DNA of 64,000 nucleotides from UBA5078 sp964538025 (GTDB lineage Bacteria; Pseudomonadota; Gammaproteobacteria; Pseudomonadales; Pseudohongiellaceae): contig CAZICZ010000004.1 of NCBI GenBank assembly GCA_964538025.1, forward strand, positions 62,001-126,000, written 5' to 3'. The first letter of the stretch is position 1. Every line of letters begins with the position of its first letter. The notes under the pieces are model-generated. The model was not told the origin of the DNA. It saw only the letters and a program-made list of their open reading frames with translations, and ran no database searches. The position numbers and the translations under genes were made by a program. Below are positions 17,459 to 29,819 of the stretch, in pieces.

Positions 17459-19585
17459 ATGAAAATCTCCCATGTGATGGCCTCGCTTGGCATGGTCACA
17501 CTGCTCGCGGCCTGCTCGGGAGAGCAGTCCACCAGTCAAACACCCGAGGCGGTCTCCGCCGCACCCACCGGCGAGGCGCCGGAGGCGTTTGTCACCGCGA
17601 GCGACCTGCTCAGCGCAGCCGGCAATAATGCCGAATGGCTCACGTATGGACGCACTTATGCCGAGGATCGCTTCAGCCCGCTGACCCAGATCAATCGTGA
17701 GACGGTGGGGACGCTCGGCGTTGCCTGGTCATTCGAGCTGGACACCAACCGGGGACAGGAGGCGACGCCGCTGGTGATCGACGGGACGGTCTACTTCACC
17801 TCGGCCTGGAGCAAGGCGTTCGCGGTGGATGCCCGTACCGGGGCGGAAAAATGGCGCTATGACCCGCGCGTGCCGGGACGCTACGGCGTCAATGCCTGCT
17901 GTGACGTGGTCAACCGCGGCATGGCAGCCTGGGGAGACAAGGTCTATTTTGGCACCATCGATGGCCGACTGATTGCGCTCGATCGTGACTCGGGCGAACT
18001 TGCCTGGAGCGTTGAGACCGCAGACCCCGAGCTGCGCTATACCATCACCGGGGCACCGCGGATCATCGACGGCCGCGTGATCATTGGCAACGGCGGGGCG
18101 GAGCTGGGTGTGCGCGGGTTTGTTTCGGCCTATGACGCCGCGACCGGTGAGATGCTGTGGCGCTTCTACACCGTGCCCGGCAATCCCGCCAACGGCTTTG
18201 AAAGCCCGGCGCTGGAGATGGCGGCACGCACCTGGGCCGGGGAATGGTGGACGCTGGGGGGCGGAGGCACCGTCTGGGATTCCATGGCCTATGATCCGGA
18301 GCTGAACCTGCTCTATATCGGCGTGGGCAATGGCAGTCCCTGGAATCACGAGATCCGCTCCAACGGGGAAGGGGATAACCTGTTCCTGTCCTCCATCGTC
18401 GCGGTTCGCCCCGACACCGGCGAGTATGTCTGGCACTTCCAGACGACGCCCGGCGAGTCCTGGGATTACACGGCCACTCAGCACATCATGCTGGCCGATA
18501 TCGAGATTGACGGGCGCGCGCGCAAGGTGCTGATGCAGGCGCCGAAGAACGGTTTTTTCTATGTGATCGATCGCACCAACGGCGAATTCATCAGCGGCAA
18601 CAATTATGTGGAGGTGAACTGGGCCAGTGGCCTCGATCCGGTGACAGGGCGACCCATCGAAGCCGAGGGCGTGCGCTACAAGGACCAGCCCATGGTGATG
18701 ATGCCCGGACCGCTAGGGGGGCATAACTGGTACCCCATGTCCCGCGATCCCGTCACCGGGTATGTGTTCCTGCCCACGCAGAATACCTCCTCGGTGTACT
18801 CCAATTCCGGCAGCATGGAAAAGAACGAAGTCGGCTGGAATCTGGGGCAGGGACCTTCCTCGCAGCCGATTCGCAATCCGCAGGACCGTGCGCGTTCCGC
18901 CGCCTTGTCCCCCTCGAGTCTGATCGCCTGGAACCCGGTCACCCAAAGCCCGGCGTGGCGGGTGGACTACCCTGTCTATGGCAATAGCGGCACGCTTGCC
19001 ACTGCCGGCGGATTGGTGTTCCAGGGCTCTGCCGATGGTGTCTTCCATGCCTATCGCACCGATGATGGCGTTGAGGTCTGGCAGCGCGAAGTCGGCGATG
19101 CCATTCTCGGCGGCCCTGTCACCTACGAGCTGGACGGGGAACAGTATGTGCTTGCCCTGGCGGGGCAGGGCGGGGCTATTCCGCTCACCATGGGGCTGTT
19201 CTCGGGCAATCATCCGCGCTACATGAACGGTCGCCTGATCGCCTTCAAGATTGGCGCCACAGGCGATCTCAGCATGCCGACACCTACTCCGCCAGCGCCA
19301 CTGGATACCGGTGTCACCACCACGCGCGGCGATACTCTCGCCGGTGCTGCGGCATACAGCGGCTATTGTTCCGTCTGCCACGGCCCTGCGGCGATGAGCG
19401 TGGGGTCCATTCCCGACCTGCGTTTTTCCTCCAGTCTGCTGAATCAGGATGCCTTCATGAGTATCGTGCTCGACGGACTCTTCGAATCCCGTGGCATGGC
19501 CAGCTTTGCGAAGGATCTGGGCGCCATCGATGTCGAGAACATTCGGGCCTATCTGCTACAGCAGGCCGCCGCCGTCCCGCGCTAA
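17459..19585 (+). CDS. PQQ-dependent quinohemoprotein dehydrogenase (type II alcohol dehydrogenase-like)
   Basis: 708 aa. A lipobox (LLAAC) ends the signal, so it is a periplasmic lipoprotein. The eight-bladed propeller covers about residues 55-600: repeated W-motifs, the vicinal disulfide NACCDVV over the PQQ, a GVGNGSPWN segment and the catalytic-Asp region PGESWDYTATQ. A C-terminal c-type cytochrome domain has one haem site (CSVCH, about residue 638) with a likely Met ligand later. It would oxidise an alcohol or related substrate and pass electrons to haem c. The specific substrate cannot be told from sequence. No PQQ synthesis genes are in the window. Confidence 0.88.
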   Translation: MKISHVMASLGMVTLLAACSGEQSTSQTPEAVSAAPTGEAPEAFVTASDLLSAAGNNAEWLTYGRTYAEDRFSPLTQINRETVGTLGVAWSFELDTNRGQEATPLVIDGTVYFTSAWSKAFAVDARTGAEKWRYDPRVPGRYGVNACCDVVNRGMAAWGDKVYFGTIDGRLIALDRDSGELAWSVETADPELRYTITGAPRIIDGRVIIGNGGAELGVRGFVSAYDAATGEMLWRFYTVPGNPANGFESPALEMAARTWAGEWWTLGGGGTVWDSMAYDPELNLLYIGVGNGSPWNHEIRSNGEGDNLFLSSIVAVRPDTGEYVWHFQTTPGESWDYTATQHIMLADIEIDGRARKVLMQAPKNGFFYVIDRTNGEFISGNNYVEVNWASGLDPVTGRPIEAEGVRYKDQPMVMMPGPLGGHNWYPMSRDPVTGYVFLPTQNTSSVYSNSGSMEKNEVGWNLGQGPSSQPIRNPQDRARSAALSPSSLIAWNPVTQSPAWRVDYPVYGNSGTLATAGGLVFQGSADGVFHAYRTDDGVEVWQREVGDAILGGPVTYELDGEQYVLALAGQGGAIPLTMGLFSGNHPRYMNGRLIAFKIGATGDLSMPTPTPPAPLDTGVTTTRGDTLAGAAAYSGYCSVCHGPAAMSVGSIPDLRFSSSLLNQDAFMSIVLDGLFESRGMASFAKDLGAIDVENIRAYLLQQAAAVPR

Positions 19586-19601
19586 GGGGCACTTCCTCGT
19601 C

Positions 19602-19631
19602 GTGGACGCCGCCATTCCCGGCGGGGTCCAC
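19602..19631 (+). terminator. hairpin after the quinohemoprotein gene
   Basis: GTGGAC (19602-19607) pairs with GTCCAC (19626-19631), extended inside by GCCGCC/GGCGGG. It sits 16 nt after the stop, but there is no T run, so it may be Rho-assisted or only an mRNA end structure. Confidence 0.4.
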
Positions 19632-19721
19632 ACGTGGTGAAATTCGCAAACTCCTGATGACTTTGGCTTATACGCCGTCCGTCCTATTCTTTAACTCCTT
19701 GTATTTAAAAAGATTTAAATT

Positions 19722-19738
19722 CTGGCCCGAAGCTTGCT
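19722..19738 (+). promoter_or_regulatory. sigma-54 (-24/-12) promoter of the second permease
   Basis: CTGGCCCGAAGCTTGCT has GG-N10-GC spacing and agrees with the TTGGCAC-N5-TTGCW consensus except at two positions of the -24 element. The predicted start is near 19749, giving a 135-nt leader to the ATG at 19884. The 298-nt gap 19586-19883 shows nothing else but a 3' hairpin and an A/T-rich stretch. Confidence 0.6.
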
Positions 19739-19883
19739 AAGTCCATTGTGGTTAGCGAAAGGCTTGGAGCTGCCTCTCATCGTTGTCTCTGGTGAGGGTG
19801 ATGGGGCAGCTTTTTTTTAAGTCATCCGCTGCGCCATTGTCGAATTCCTGAACTTTCTTCCCAAAATAAAAAGGCGAGGAATC

Positions 19884-22352
19884 ATGCTGCGCAACTACGT
19901 CCTGGTGTCCCTGCGCGCCCTGCGAAAATACCCGCTGTTTTCCCTCATCAATATTCTTGGCCTTGCTCTCGGACTGATGTGCGTCATCCTGATTGCGCTG
20001 TTTGTGCAGGGTGAGCTCGGCTTTGACCGTCAGTGGAGCAAGGCGGACCGGACCTACCGCGTCATGCGCAATTTCTTTCCGCCGGGCGGCGCCCCGCCCC
20101 TGTATCTGGCCACCAATGCGCCTCCCGTCGGTCCCCTGCTGGCGCGGGATTATCCGCAGTTCGAGCACGTGGTGCGCCTGATGGACAATACGGTGGTGAT
20201 CTCCGCACCCGAGGGCCGTGACAGTTATTATGAACCGGGCGTTTATTTTGCGGACCCCGATGTGTTTTCAGTTTTCGATATCCCCCTGTTGGAAGGAGAC
20301 CCTGCCGCGCTGTTCGACGCACCCTTCCAGGTGGTGATAGATGCCTCCCTGGCGCAGAAGTATTTTCCGCAGGGCACAGCGCTGGGAGGCACCCTCATGC
20401 TCAATGGCAGTGTGCCGGTGCGGGTGACGGGTGTGATGGCGAATTTGCCAGCGAACACCCATCTGGACGCCCACGCCTTTGCCTCAATGCAAACGGCCGA
20501 AGCGATTCTGGGAGAGCGTATGCAGAGCTGGGGGTTCAACAATTTTCACACCTATGTGGTCGCGGAACCCGGCTTCGATCCCGATGCCTTCAGCGCGCAG
20601 ATGCCTGATTTTTTGCGTCGGCATGCCGGCGAGGATGTGCCCAGTTTTTCGAGTTTTACCGTGATCCCGGTCACCGACATCCACCTGCACTCGCAGCGGG
20701 ATAACGAGTTGCAGGCCAATGGCAGCGCTGCCACCGTGATGAGTTTCAGTGCGATTGCCGTGTTCATCCTGCTGATTGCCTGCTTCAATTTCACCAATCT
20801 CTCTACGGCACGCTCGCTGGCCCGCGCGCGCGAGGTCGGCATGCGCAAGGTGTGTGGTGCGACGCGGCGCCAGATTGCACTGCAATTTCTGGTGGAGTCC
20901 TGCCTGATCGCGGTGCTTGCCGTCGCTCTGGCAACCGGCTTGGTGTTGCTTCTGTTGCCGGCATTCAATGCCCTGCTGGGGACTGCGCTGCACCTTGATA
21001 TCGTGGCCTCGCCCTGGACACTGCCTGCCCTAGTGGGAGTGGGCGTGGGCGTGGGCGTGCTGGCGGGGCTTTACCCGGCCATGACGTTCTCTGCGTTTCC
21101 TTGTGCCACCATTTTGCGTGGCCATCACACCCGTGGCGCAGGGGGGGCAGGGCTGCGCAAGGCGCTGGTCGTGCTTCAGTTCACCTTCTCGATTTGCCTT
21201 GTGATTGCCTCGGGCATTGCCTTGTCGCAATTGCGCTACATCCGGACACTGGACCTGGGGTTTACCCGCGAGCAGGTGCTGATTTATCGCGGATCAAGCC
21301 AGAACGGGCTGGGGCCGCAGTATGAGTCGATGAAGCAAACGTTGCTGCGCCATCCCGAGGTGGTGTCGGTGACGGCCGCCAACCTCATGCCTGGCGATCA
21401 GAACACCAACGCCAATGGAATCCGTTACGAGGGCGGCGGGCTGGACATGATCGGAATGGCCTATCTCTATCTCGATTTCGATTTCTTCTCGACACTGGGC
21501 GTACACGTTCTCAGTGGCCGTGATTTCGATAGCACCCGCCTGACGGATCGGGTTGTTGAGCCCAGCGCAGAGGCGCCGCGAAGCAACGGGAGTTTCGTCA
21601 TCAATGAACTGGCGGCCCGGCAAATGGGGTGGACGGCGGAAACAGCACTGGGAAAATGGATTGAAAGCTATTGGAACGAGGCACAGACGGAGCTGATACG
21701 GGGCACGGTGATTGGCGTGGTGGACAACTTTCATTTCTCGTCCCTGCGCGAGCCGGTCAAGCCTGTGATCTATCAGGTGATGCCCAGCGTCAGTGCGCGC
21801 AATCCCTTACCCTATGTGCGGAGCATGGCGATTCGCATTCGGGGGCAGAATCCCCAGGCTACCGTGGCCGACATCAACGCGATCTGGCAGGAGTTTGTGC
21901 CGGGTGTCCCTGTTATTCAGTCTTTCCTCGACAGCGATCTTGACGCGCTCTATGAAGGAGAGCGGCGGCAGGGAATTTTGCTGGCCTGGTTCTGTGCCAT
22001 GGCAATCTTCATTGCCTCCCTGGGTGTTCTGGGGCTCGCCTCCTACATGACGCAGCAGCGCACGCGAGAGATCGGTATCCGCAAAGTGTTGGGCAGTTCC
22101 GTCACCCAGTTGTTGACGTTGCTGACGCGCGAGTTTCTGGTCCTGGTGATCGTGGCCATTGCCCTCGCCTGGCCCTTGTCTGCCTTTGTCATGGAACAGT
22201 GGCTCCAGGGCTTTGCCTATCGGGTCAGCATGAGCCCCGTTATTTTTCTCGCCGCGGCCGCCGTTGCTCTGCTGATTGCGGGGCTTACGGTGAACCTGCT
22301 GGCAGCGCGCACGGCCCTGCAGAACCCGGCCTTGTCCTTGCGGCATGAATGA
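19884..22352 (+). CDS. MacB/FtsX-type ABC permease, stand-alone
   Basis: 822 aa, ATG after GAGGAA. Layout: N-terminal helix with the RNYVLVSLRALRKYP start typical of this subfamily, a MacB-type periplasmic domain, a three-helix FtsX block (LARAREVGMRKVCGATRRQ), a second periplasmic domain with VIGVVDNFHFSSLREP, and a final FtsX block (TREIGIRKVLGSS). It is a full-length paralogue of the frameshifted permease at 14071-16547. It has no ATPase or adaptor beside it, so it may share those of the upstream operon; sigma-54-type promoters at both loci support co-regulation. A GTGGGC hexamer run near 21040 codes for Val-Gly repeats. Confidence 0.9.
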   Translation: MLRNYVLVSLRALRKYPLFSLINILGLALGLMCVILIALFVQGELGFDRQWSKADRTYRVMRNFFPPGGAPPLYLATNAPPVGPLLARDYPQFEHVVRLMDNTVVISAPEGRDSYYEPGVYFADPDVFSVFDIPLLEGDPAALFDAPFQVVIDASLAQKYFPQGTALGGTLMLNGSVPVRVTGVMANLPANTHLDAHAFASMQTAEAILGERMQSWGFNNFHTYVVAEPGFDPDAFSAQMPDFLRRHAGEDVPSFSSFTVIPVTDIHLHSQRDNELQANGSAATVMSFSAIAVFILLIACFNFTNLSTARSLARAREVGMRKVCGATRRQIALQFLVESCLIAVLAVALATGLVLLLLPAFNALLGTALHLDIVASPWTLPALVGVGVGVGVLAGLYPAMTFSAFPCATILRGHHTRGAGGAGLRKALVVLQFTFSICLVIASGIALSQLRYIRTLDLGFTREQVLIYRGSSQNGLGPQYESMKQTLLRHPEVVSVTAANLMPGDQNTNANGIRYEGGGLDMIGMAYLYLDFDFFSTLGVHVLSGRDFDSTRLTDRVVEPSAEAPRSNGSFVINELAARQMGWTAETALGKWIESYWNEAQTELIRGTVIGVVDNFHFSSLREPVKPVIYQVMPSVSARNPLPYVRSMAIRIRGQNPQATVADINAIWQEFVPGVPVIQSFLDSDLDALYEGERRQGILLAWFCAMAIFIASLGVLGLASYMTQQRTREIGIRKVLGSSVTQLLTLLTREFLVLVIVAIALAWPLSAFVMEQWLQGFAYRVSMSPVIFLAAAAVALLIAGLTVNLLAARTALQNPALSLRHE

Positions 22353-22413
22353 GGGATGATCGGCGCCAGCGCCCCAGCAGCCGCTTGCCCGGGGGCGATA
22401 CGAGGAGCCAAAA

Positions 22414-24054
22414 ATGAAAAAAAATCCCTCCCGCGCGCTGCTGGGCTGTGCCCTGATGGTGGCGGCCATTCACAGTGTTCACGCCCAATCCGCCGCAGAG
22501 ATCCAGGCGTGCGAAGCACTGCAATTCACTCCCGACCTGACCGTGTTGTCTGCCACCCTGCGACCCGCGCAGGGCAGTACCCCTGCCTATTGTTATGTGC
22601 GCGGACTGATTGCCCCGTCCACCCAATATCAAGTCCAGCTACCGCTGTCCCCCGATTGGAACGGCCGGTTTTTGCAGTGGGGCGACGGGGGGAAAGACGG
22701 CGATCTGGATTTCGCCGATCACCGCTTGGCGGAGGGCTACGCGGTAGCCAACAGCAACACCGGTCATGACAGTGCCACCGAGCCGGGCTCGCAATTTGGC
22801 TTCAACAACCGGCAGGCAGAGATCGATTTCGGCTACCGCTCCGTGCATCTCACCGTGATGGCGGGGAAAGCACTGGTCGAGCGTTTTTATCGCAAGGCGC
22901 CGGACTACTCCTATTTCGAAGGCTGCTCCACGGGAGGGCGTCAGGGACTGATGGAAGCGCAGCGATTCCCGGCGGACTTTGACGGCATCGTGGCGGGCGC
23001 TCCCGTCAATTATTATCAGGCGATGAATGCGGCGGGAGTGTGGTGGCTGCAACGTCTGTTCAAGGACAATTTCGCCGGCAATCTCGCGGTGGACACCACC
23101 GGGGACGGCCAGTTTGACAGCGTCAAGCTGCTCGGCACCCTGAATGATCGCGTGCTGAGCAAGTGCGATGCGAACGATGGCGTGCGCGATGGCATCCTCG
23201 GCAATCCGCTTGCCTGTGAGTTCACCCCGCGCTCCGATCTTGCAGACCTGATGTGCCCGGCGGGCCAGTCCTCCGACAGCTGTTTTACGCCGGCGCAGGT
23301 GCAAGTGATTGAGGATTTCTACACAGGTCCGTATGACAGCACAGGCAAGGTGCTTTATCCGGGCAAGGCGCTGGGGTCGGAGCGCGAGTGGATTTCGCTG
23401 TACATTCCCCATGCGGGCAATCGCAATGCCCCGACCATGTTGGTCGGCCCTGCGGGCGATCATGTCAATTACCTGTTCTACGAGGAGGACCCCGGCGTGG
23501 TCATTCCCGACATGACCCGCCCGACCTACGTGCCGGGACGTCATGCGGTACTGCCGGAGTTCTCGTGGCTGGAATTTGATATCAATGACCTGGCACAGGG
23601 CGAGGCGGCGCTGATGCAGACACTGATGGACGCGACGGACCCTGACCTCACCCGCTTCCTGAAGGAGCAGGGCGGCAAGCTGCTGATCTACCACGGCTGG
23701 AGCGATTCTCTTTCCTCCGCCAAGGCGACCGTGCAGTACTTCAACGACATGACCCGCACCACCTTTGGCAGTGTGGCTGCCGCCATGGACAGCACGCGCT
23801 TCTTCCTCGCCCCCGGCATGGGCCATTGTGCCGGCGGTCCCGGGCCGAACACCTGGGACAAGCTTCCGGCGCTCGTGGACTGGGTGGAGCAGGGGCGGGC
23901 ACCTGACGCGCTGGTGGCGACGCACAGCCGCAATGGGCAGGTGGACAATGAGCGCCTGCTATGCCCGTATCCGCAGGAAGCGGTGTACACCGGGCCAGCA
24001 GGAGGCGCCGACGATCCCGCCAACTGGAAGGCGGAGAATTTCGCCTGCCGTTAG
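22414..24054 (+). CDS. tannase/feruloyl esterase family hydrolase
   Basis: 546 aa, secreted (signal ending at VHAQ). The alpha/beta-hydrolase triad is visible: Ser in GCSTGGRQ (about residue 170), Asp in HGWSDSL and His in PGMGHCAGG. A calcium-binding-like loop DANDGVRDG lies in the lid region, and several Cys pairs match the family's disulfides. PF07519 members cleave gallate, ferulate or other aromatic esters. Transcribed after the permease; it has only a 61-nt gap before it. The exact substrate is unknown; related enzymes act on plant phenolic esters or plasticiser-type esters. Confidence 0.88.
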   Translation: MKKNPSRALLGCALMVAAIHSVHAQSAAEIQACEALQFTPDLTVLSATLRPAQGSTPAYCYVRGLIAPSTQYQVQLPLSPDWNGRFLQWGDGGKDGDLDFADHRLAEGYAVANSNTGHDSATEPGSQFGFNNRQAEIDFGYRSVHLTVMAGKALVERFYRKAPDYSYFEGCSTGGRQGLMEAQRFPADFDGIVAGAPVNYYQAMNAAGVWWLQRLFKDNFAGNLAVDTTGDGQFDSVKLLGTLNDRVLSKCDANDGVRDGILGNPLACEFTPRSDLADLMCPAGQSSDSCFTPAQVQVIEDFYTGPYDSTGKVLYPGKALGSEREWISLYIPHAGNRNAPTMLVGPAGDHVNYLFYEEDPGVVIPDMTRPTYVPGRHAVLPEFSWLEFDINDLAQGEAALMQTLMDATDPDLTRFLKEQGGKLLIYHGWSDSLSSAKATVQYFNDMTRTTFGSVAAAMDSTRFFLAPGMGHCAGGPGPNTWDKLPALVDWVEQGRAPDALVATHSRNGQVDNERLLCPYPQEAVYTGPAGGADDPANWKAENFACR

Positions 24055-24067
24055 GGGAATAAGCCCG

Positions 24068-26905
<2,838 letters not shown>

Positions 26906-27082
26906 GAACTTCTCGTTGCCGCTACGCGTGGAAAGAAACCGCGGATTATCGTCAATCTTGCTGTCCGGCGCAAAGCATGCAGCAATCAATCTGTCATTTA
27001 ATGCTAAGCTTGCGGTAGACTTAGACGCTTAAAAAGCGGGCTGCCCGATGGGGTCCGCATGAAAAGAAACCTGGAGGATAAT

Positions 27083-27568
27083 GTGGCGAGCAGAGGCGTA
27101 AACAAGGTGATTCTGGTAGGCAATTGCGGGGGTGATCCCGAAACGCGTTATCTCCCGAGCGGGGGTGCCGTGAGCAATGTGACGCTTGCGACCAGCGAAA
27201 CCTGGAAGGACAAGAACACCGGTCAGCCACAGGAAAAAACCGAATGGCACCGCGTGGTGTTTTTCAATCGCCTGGCAGAAATCGTCAACGAGTACGTCAA
27301 GAAAGGCTCCAAGCTGTACATTGAAGGCAGCCTGCGCACCCGTTCCTGGGAACAGGACGGCGTCAAGCGCTATGCCACCGAGATTGTCGCCAACGAGATG
27401 CAGATGCTGGATTCCCGTGGCCAGGGCGGCGGCGGGGGACAATACGATAATCAATTCGGCCAGGACTCGGTGCCTCCTCAGTATGGCAGCCGTGCGGCGG
27501 AACCCACGCCACCCAAATCATCCGGCCCCTCCAACTTTGACAATTTCGACGACGACATCCCGTTCTAA
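27083..27568 (+). CDS. ssb: single-stranded DNA-binding protein
   Basis: 161 aa from the GTG 5 nt after GGAGG (27073-27077), giving (V)ASRGVNKVILVG. An in-frame ATG eight codons earlier (27059) lacks a ribosome site. The OB fold covers residues 1-110, followed by a Gly/Gln/Pro-rich linker and the acidic tip DDDIPF that recruits repair and replication partners. Divergent from uvrA. Confidence 0.97.
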   Translation: MASRGVNKVILVGNCGGDPETRYLPSGGAVSNVTLATSETWKDKNTGQPQEKTEWHRVVFFNRLAEIVNEYVKKGSKLYIEGSLRTRSWEQDGVKRYATEIVANEMQMLDSRGQGGGGGQYDNQFGQDSVPPQYGSRAAEPTPPKSSGPSNFDNFDDDIPF

Positions 27569-27603
27569 GCACTGGAATCATCGACACAGGGTATACGGGT
27601 AAG

Positions 27604-28524
27604 GTGAAGCTCTTAATTGCAGGTGCGGAAAGTCCGATTGGAAGTGAGCTGCTCAAGTTGCTCGCTTCACGGGGTGTCGAAGTCGTTGCCCCTGAACCCG
27701 GCAAGCTCGACCCGCGAGACTCCCTGCAGGTAGCGCGGGTGCTGACAAAGTGCAGTCCCGACCAGGTCATCAATCTTGCCTCCTATCACGCCGGCAGCCA
27801 GTGTGCCGTGCAGGACGCGGAGCAGGACCCGGAGGGCTGCGATCTGATCAATCACGCGCAGCCTTTTGTTCTGGCCCAGGCCTGTGACCACCTGAATATC
27901 CCGCTGGTACATCTTTCCACTGCGTACGTCTTCAACGGCGACAAGAAGCTGGGCTATAACGAGCTTGATGTGGTCAAGCCTCTCGGGGTCTATGGCAGTA
28001 CCAGCCTGAAAGGCGAAGAGGCAATCAATGCCAGCCTGGAGAAACACGTCATTCTTCGCACTGGGTGGGTGTTCGGGGCAGGTCAGGATGAGCTTATTCG
28101 TCGCTGGATCGCCGAGGCCAAAGCTGCGGAGGGTGCCGTGACGGTGTTGCGCCGCAAGTTCAGCCCGACGCCCGTCGAAGACGTCGCGCGGGTCCTGATG
28201 GCGATTGCGTTCCAGGTGGATTGCCACGCCAATGTGTGGGGCACCTATCATTACTGCGGACTCGAGACCAAACGCGAAAGCGAATTCGTGCAGCACGTTC
28301 TCAAACTGGCCGCGCAGTACGATGAAGCCGTCTACAAACTGCTGGATCACCTGAGCCTGAATCTGGTGCGTGCCGACCCACCCGAAGTTGCCAATACCAC
28401 GATGGCCACGAAAAAGATTTTCGATACCTTCGGCATCAAACAGCGTTCGTGGCATGGCAGTCTGCAGGCGCTGATCAAAAGCCTGCACAAATCCCACCCA
28501 CCGGAACCGGCCGCGAAATCCTAA
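27604..28524 (+). CDS. RmlD-like NAD(P)-binding protein with degenerate active-site motifs
   Basis: 306 aa, GTG start. The fold is RmlD/extended-SDR: LLIAGAESPIGSELL at the N-terminus, VINLASYH, HLSTAYVFNG, PLGVYGSTSLKGEEAI and VILRTGWVFG. It would bind a sugar-nucleotide or act in dTDP-rhamnose-type reduction. However, the dinucleotide loop lacks the middle Gly (GAESPIG) and the YxxxK catalytic pair reads YGSTS, with Lys two positions late. Catalysis may therefore be lost or altered, and a binding or regulatory role (as in MAT2B) is possible. No rhamnose genes are nearby. It follows ssb in the same direction. Confidence 0.75.
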   Translation: MKLLIAGAESPIGSELLKLLASRGVEVVAPEPGKLDPRDSLQVARVLTKCSPDQVINLASYHAGSQCAVQDAEQDPEGCDLINHAQPFVLAQACDHLNIPLVHLSTAYVFNGDKKLGYNELDVVKPLGVYGSTSLKGEEAINASLEKHVILRTGWVFGAGQDELIRRWIAEAKAAEGAVTVLRRKFSPTPVEDVARVLMAIAFQVDCHANVWGTYHYCGLETKRESEFVQHVLKLAAQYDEAVYKLLDHLSLNLVRADPPEVANTTMATKKIFDTFGIKQRSWHGSLQALIKSLHKSHPPEPAAKS

Positions 28525-28546
28525 GCGCGACTGCAGGAGCATCCAC

Positions 28547-29779
28547 GTGAGTTCCCCCGGCAACACGCTGACCCCCATCGAGCAGGCGCTTCCCCAGCTT
28601 CTGTCTCGCGTTTCCTGCGTGGCGGGTGTCGAATCCCTGCCGCTCCTGAAGGCTCTCAACAGAGTGGCGGCCGAGGAGATCGTGGCCCCTTGCCAGGTCC
28701 CCGGAGAGGACAACAGCGCCATGGACGGGTATGCATTGCAGACGTCGGCGCTGGCCTCCGGGCAAACCCGCTTTCCTGTGTCCCAGCGCATTCCCGCTGG
28801 ATCGGTCGGCAAGACACTTGCGCAGGGAACGGTGGCCCGGATCTTCACAGGAGCCCCCATTCCCGCAGGGGCAAACGCGGTAGTCATGCAGGAGAACACG
28901 CGGCTCGATGCCGGACTGGTCGAGATCCTGGCACCGGTCATCGCGGGCGAGAATATCCGACCTGCCGGCGCTGACGTGCGTCAGGGCGAGCGCCTGGTAT
29001 CAGCCGGGCACCGGCTACGGGCGCCCGATATCGGATTGCTGGCAGGGTGCGGGCTGGCAGAAGTTGCCGTGCGAAAACCACTGCGCATCGCGGTGCTGAC
29101 GACCGGGGATGAACTGGTCCGCCCCGGGCAGCCTTTGCAGCCGGGGCAAATCTACAACTCCAATCTTTACACCCTTAGCACGCTGCTGCAGGCCTTGGGG
29201 CATGAGGTCATCGATCACGGCATCGTCGCCGATACCCGTGAAGCGACCGAGCAGGCGCTGCGGGATGCGGCGCAAGGCGCAGACTGTCTCATCAGCAGCG
29301 GCGGCGTCTCGGTAGGGGAAGAGGACCACGTCCGACATGCGGTGGAGCGCATTGGTGAGCTCGCCTTCTGGAAGCTGGCCATCAAGCCGGGCAAACCCTT
29401 CGCCTTCGGCTCCGTGGAGGGCAAACCTTTCTTCGGACTGCCGGGGAATCCGGTGTCGTCCTTTGTGAATTTTGCCCTGGTCGTGCGCCCCTGCCTGGAC
29501 AAGATGGGTGGCGTCACACCCCCTGCTGACATGGCGCTCGACCTCCCTGCGGGTTTCTCGCTGGCGCGCACCGGGATCCGTCAGGAATACCTGAGAGTCG
29601 TCGTGCAGCGCGACGCTGCCGGCCAGCGCGTTTTACACCTCACGGGCAATCAAAGTTCGGGGGTTTTGTCCTCGGTCAGTCGGTGCGACGGACTGGCAAT
29701 TGTGCCCCCAGACACAGCGGTGGCACCCGGAGATTTGTTGAGATTCCTGCCATTAAGTGCGATAGTCGCTCACGTTTGA
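28547..29779 (+). CDS. moeA: molybdopterin molybdenumtransferase MoeA
   Basis: 410 aa, GTG after CAGGAG. Inserts molybdate into adenylylated molybdopterin to complete the Moco cofactor. Key signatures are present: NSAMDGYAL near the N-terminus, FTGAPIPAGANAVVMQE, TTGDELV, SSGGVSVGEEDHV and GLPGNPVSS. It follows the RmlD-like gene by 22 nt, and a lipoprotein gene follows. No other Moco genes are in the window. Confidence 0.95.
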   Translation: MSSPGNTLTPIEQALPQLLSRVSCVAGVESLPLLKALNRVAAEEIVAPCQVPGEDNSAMDGYALQTSALASGQTRFPVSQRIPAGSVGKTLAQGTVARIFTGAPIPAGANAVVMQENTRLDAGLVEILAPVIAGENIRPAGADVRQGERLVSAGHRLRAPDIGLLAGCGLAEVAVRKPLRIAVLTTGDELVRPGQPLQPGQIYNSNLYTLSTLLQALGHEVIDHGIVADTREATEQALRDAAQGADCLISSGGVSVGEEDHVRHAVERIGELAFWKLAIKPGKPFAFGSVEGKPFFGLPGNPVSSFVNFALVVRPCLDKMGGVTPPADMALDLPAGFSLARTGIRQEYLRVVVQRDAAGQRVLHLTGNQSSGVLSSVSRCDGLAIVPPDTAVAPGDLLRFLPLSAIVAHV

Positions 29780-29819
29780 CCTCGGTGCGAACCGGTGCCC
29801 GATCACCGGAGTGAGTTGA

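Noticed and set aside
21030..21062. GTGGGC hexamer run
   Set aside because: A short in-frame Val-Gly repeat inside a membrane segment; slippage would not break the frame.
26906..27082. search for a LexA box between uvrA and ssb
   Set aside because: No CTGT-N8-ACAG sequence was found by eye.
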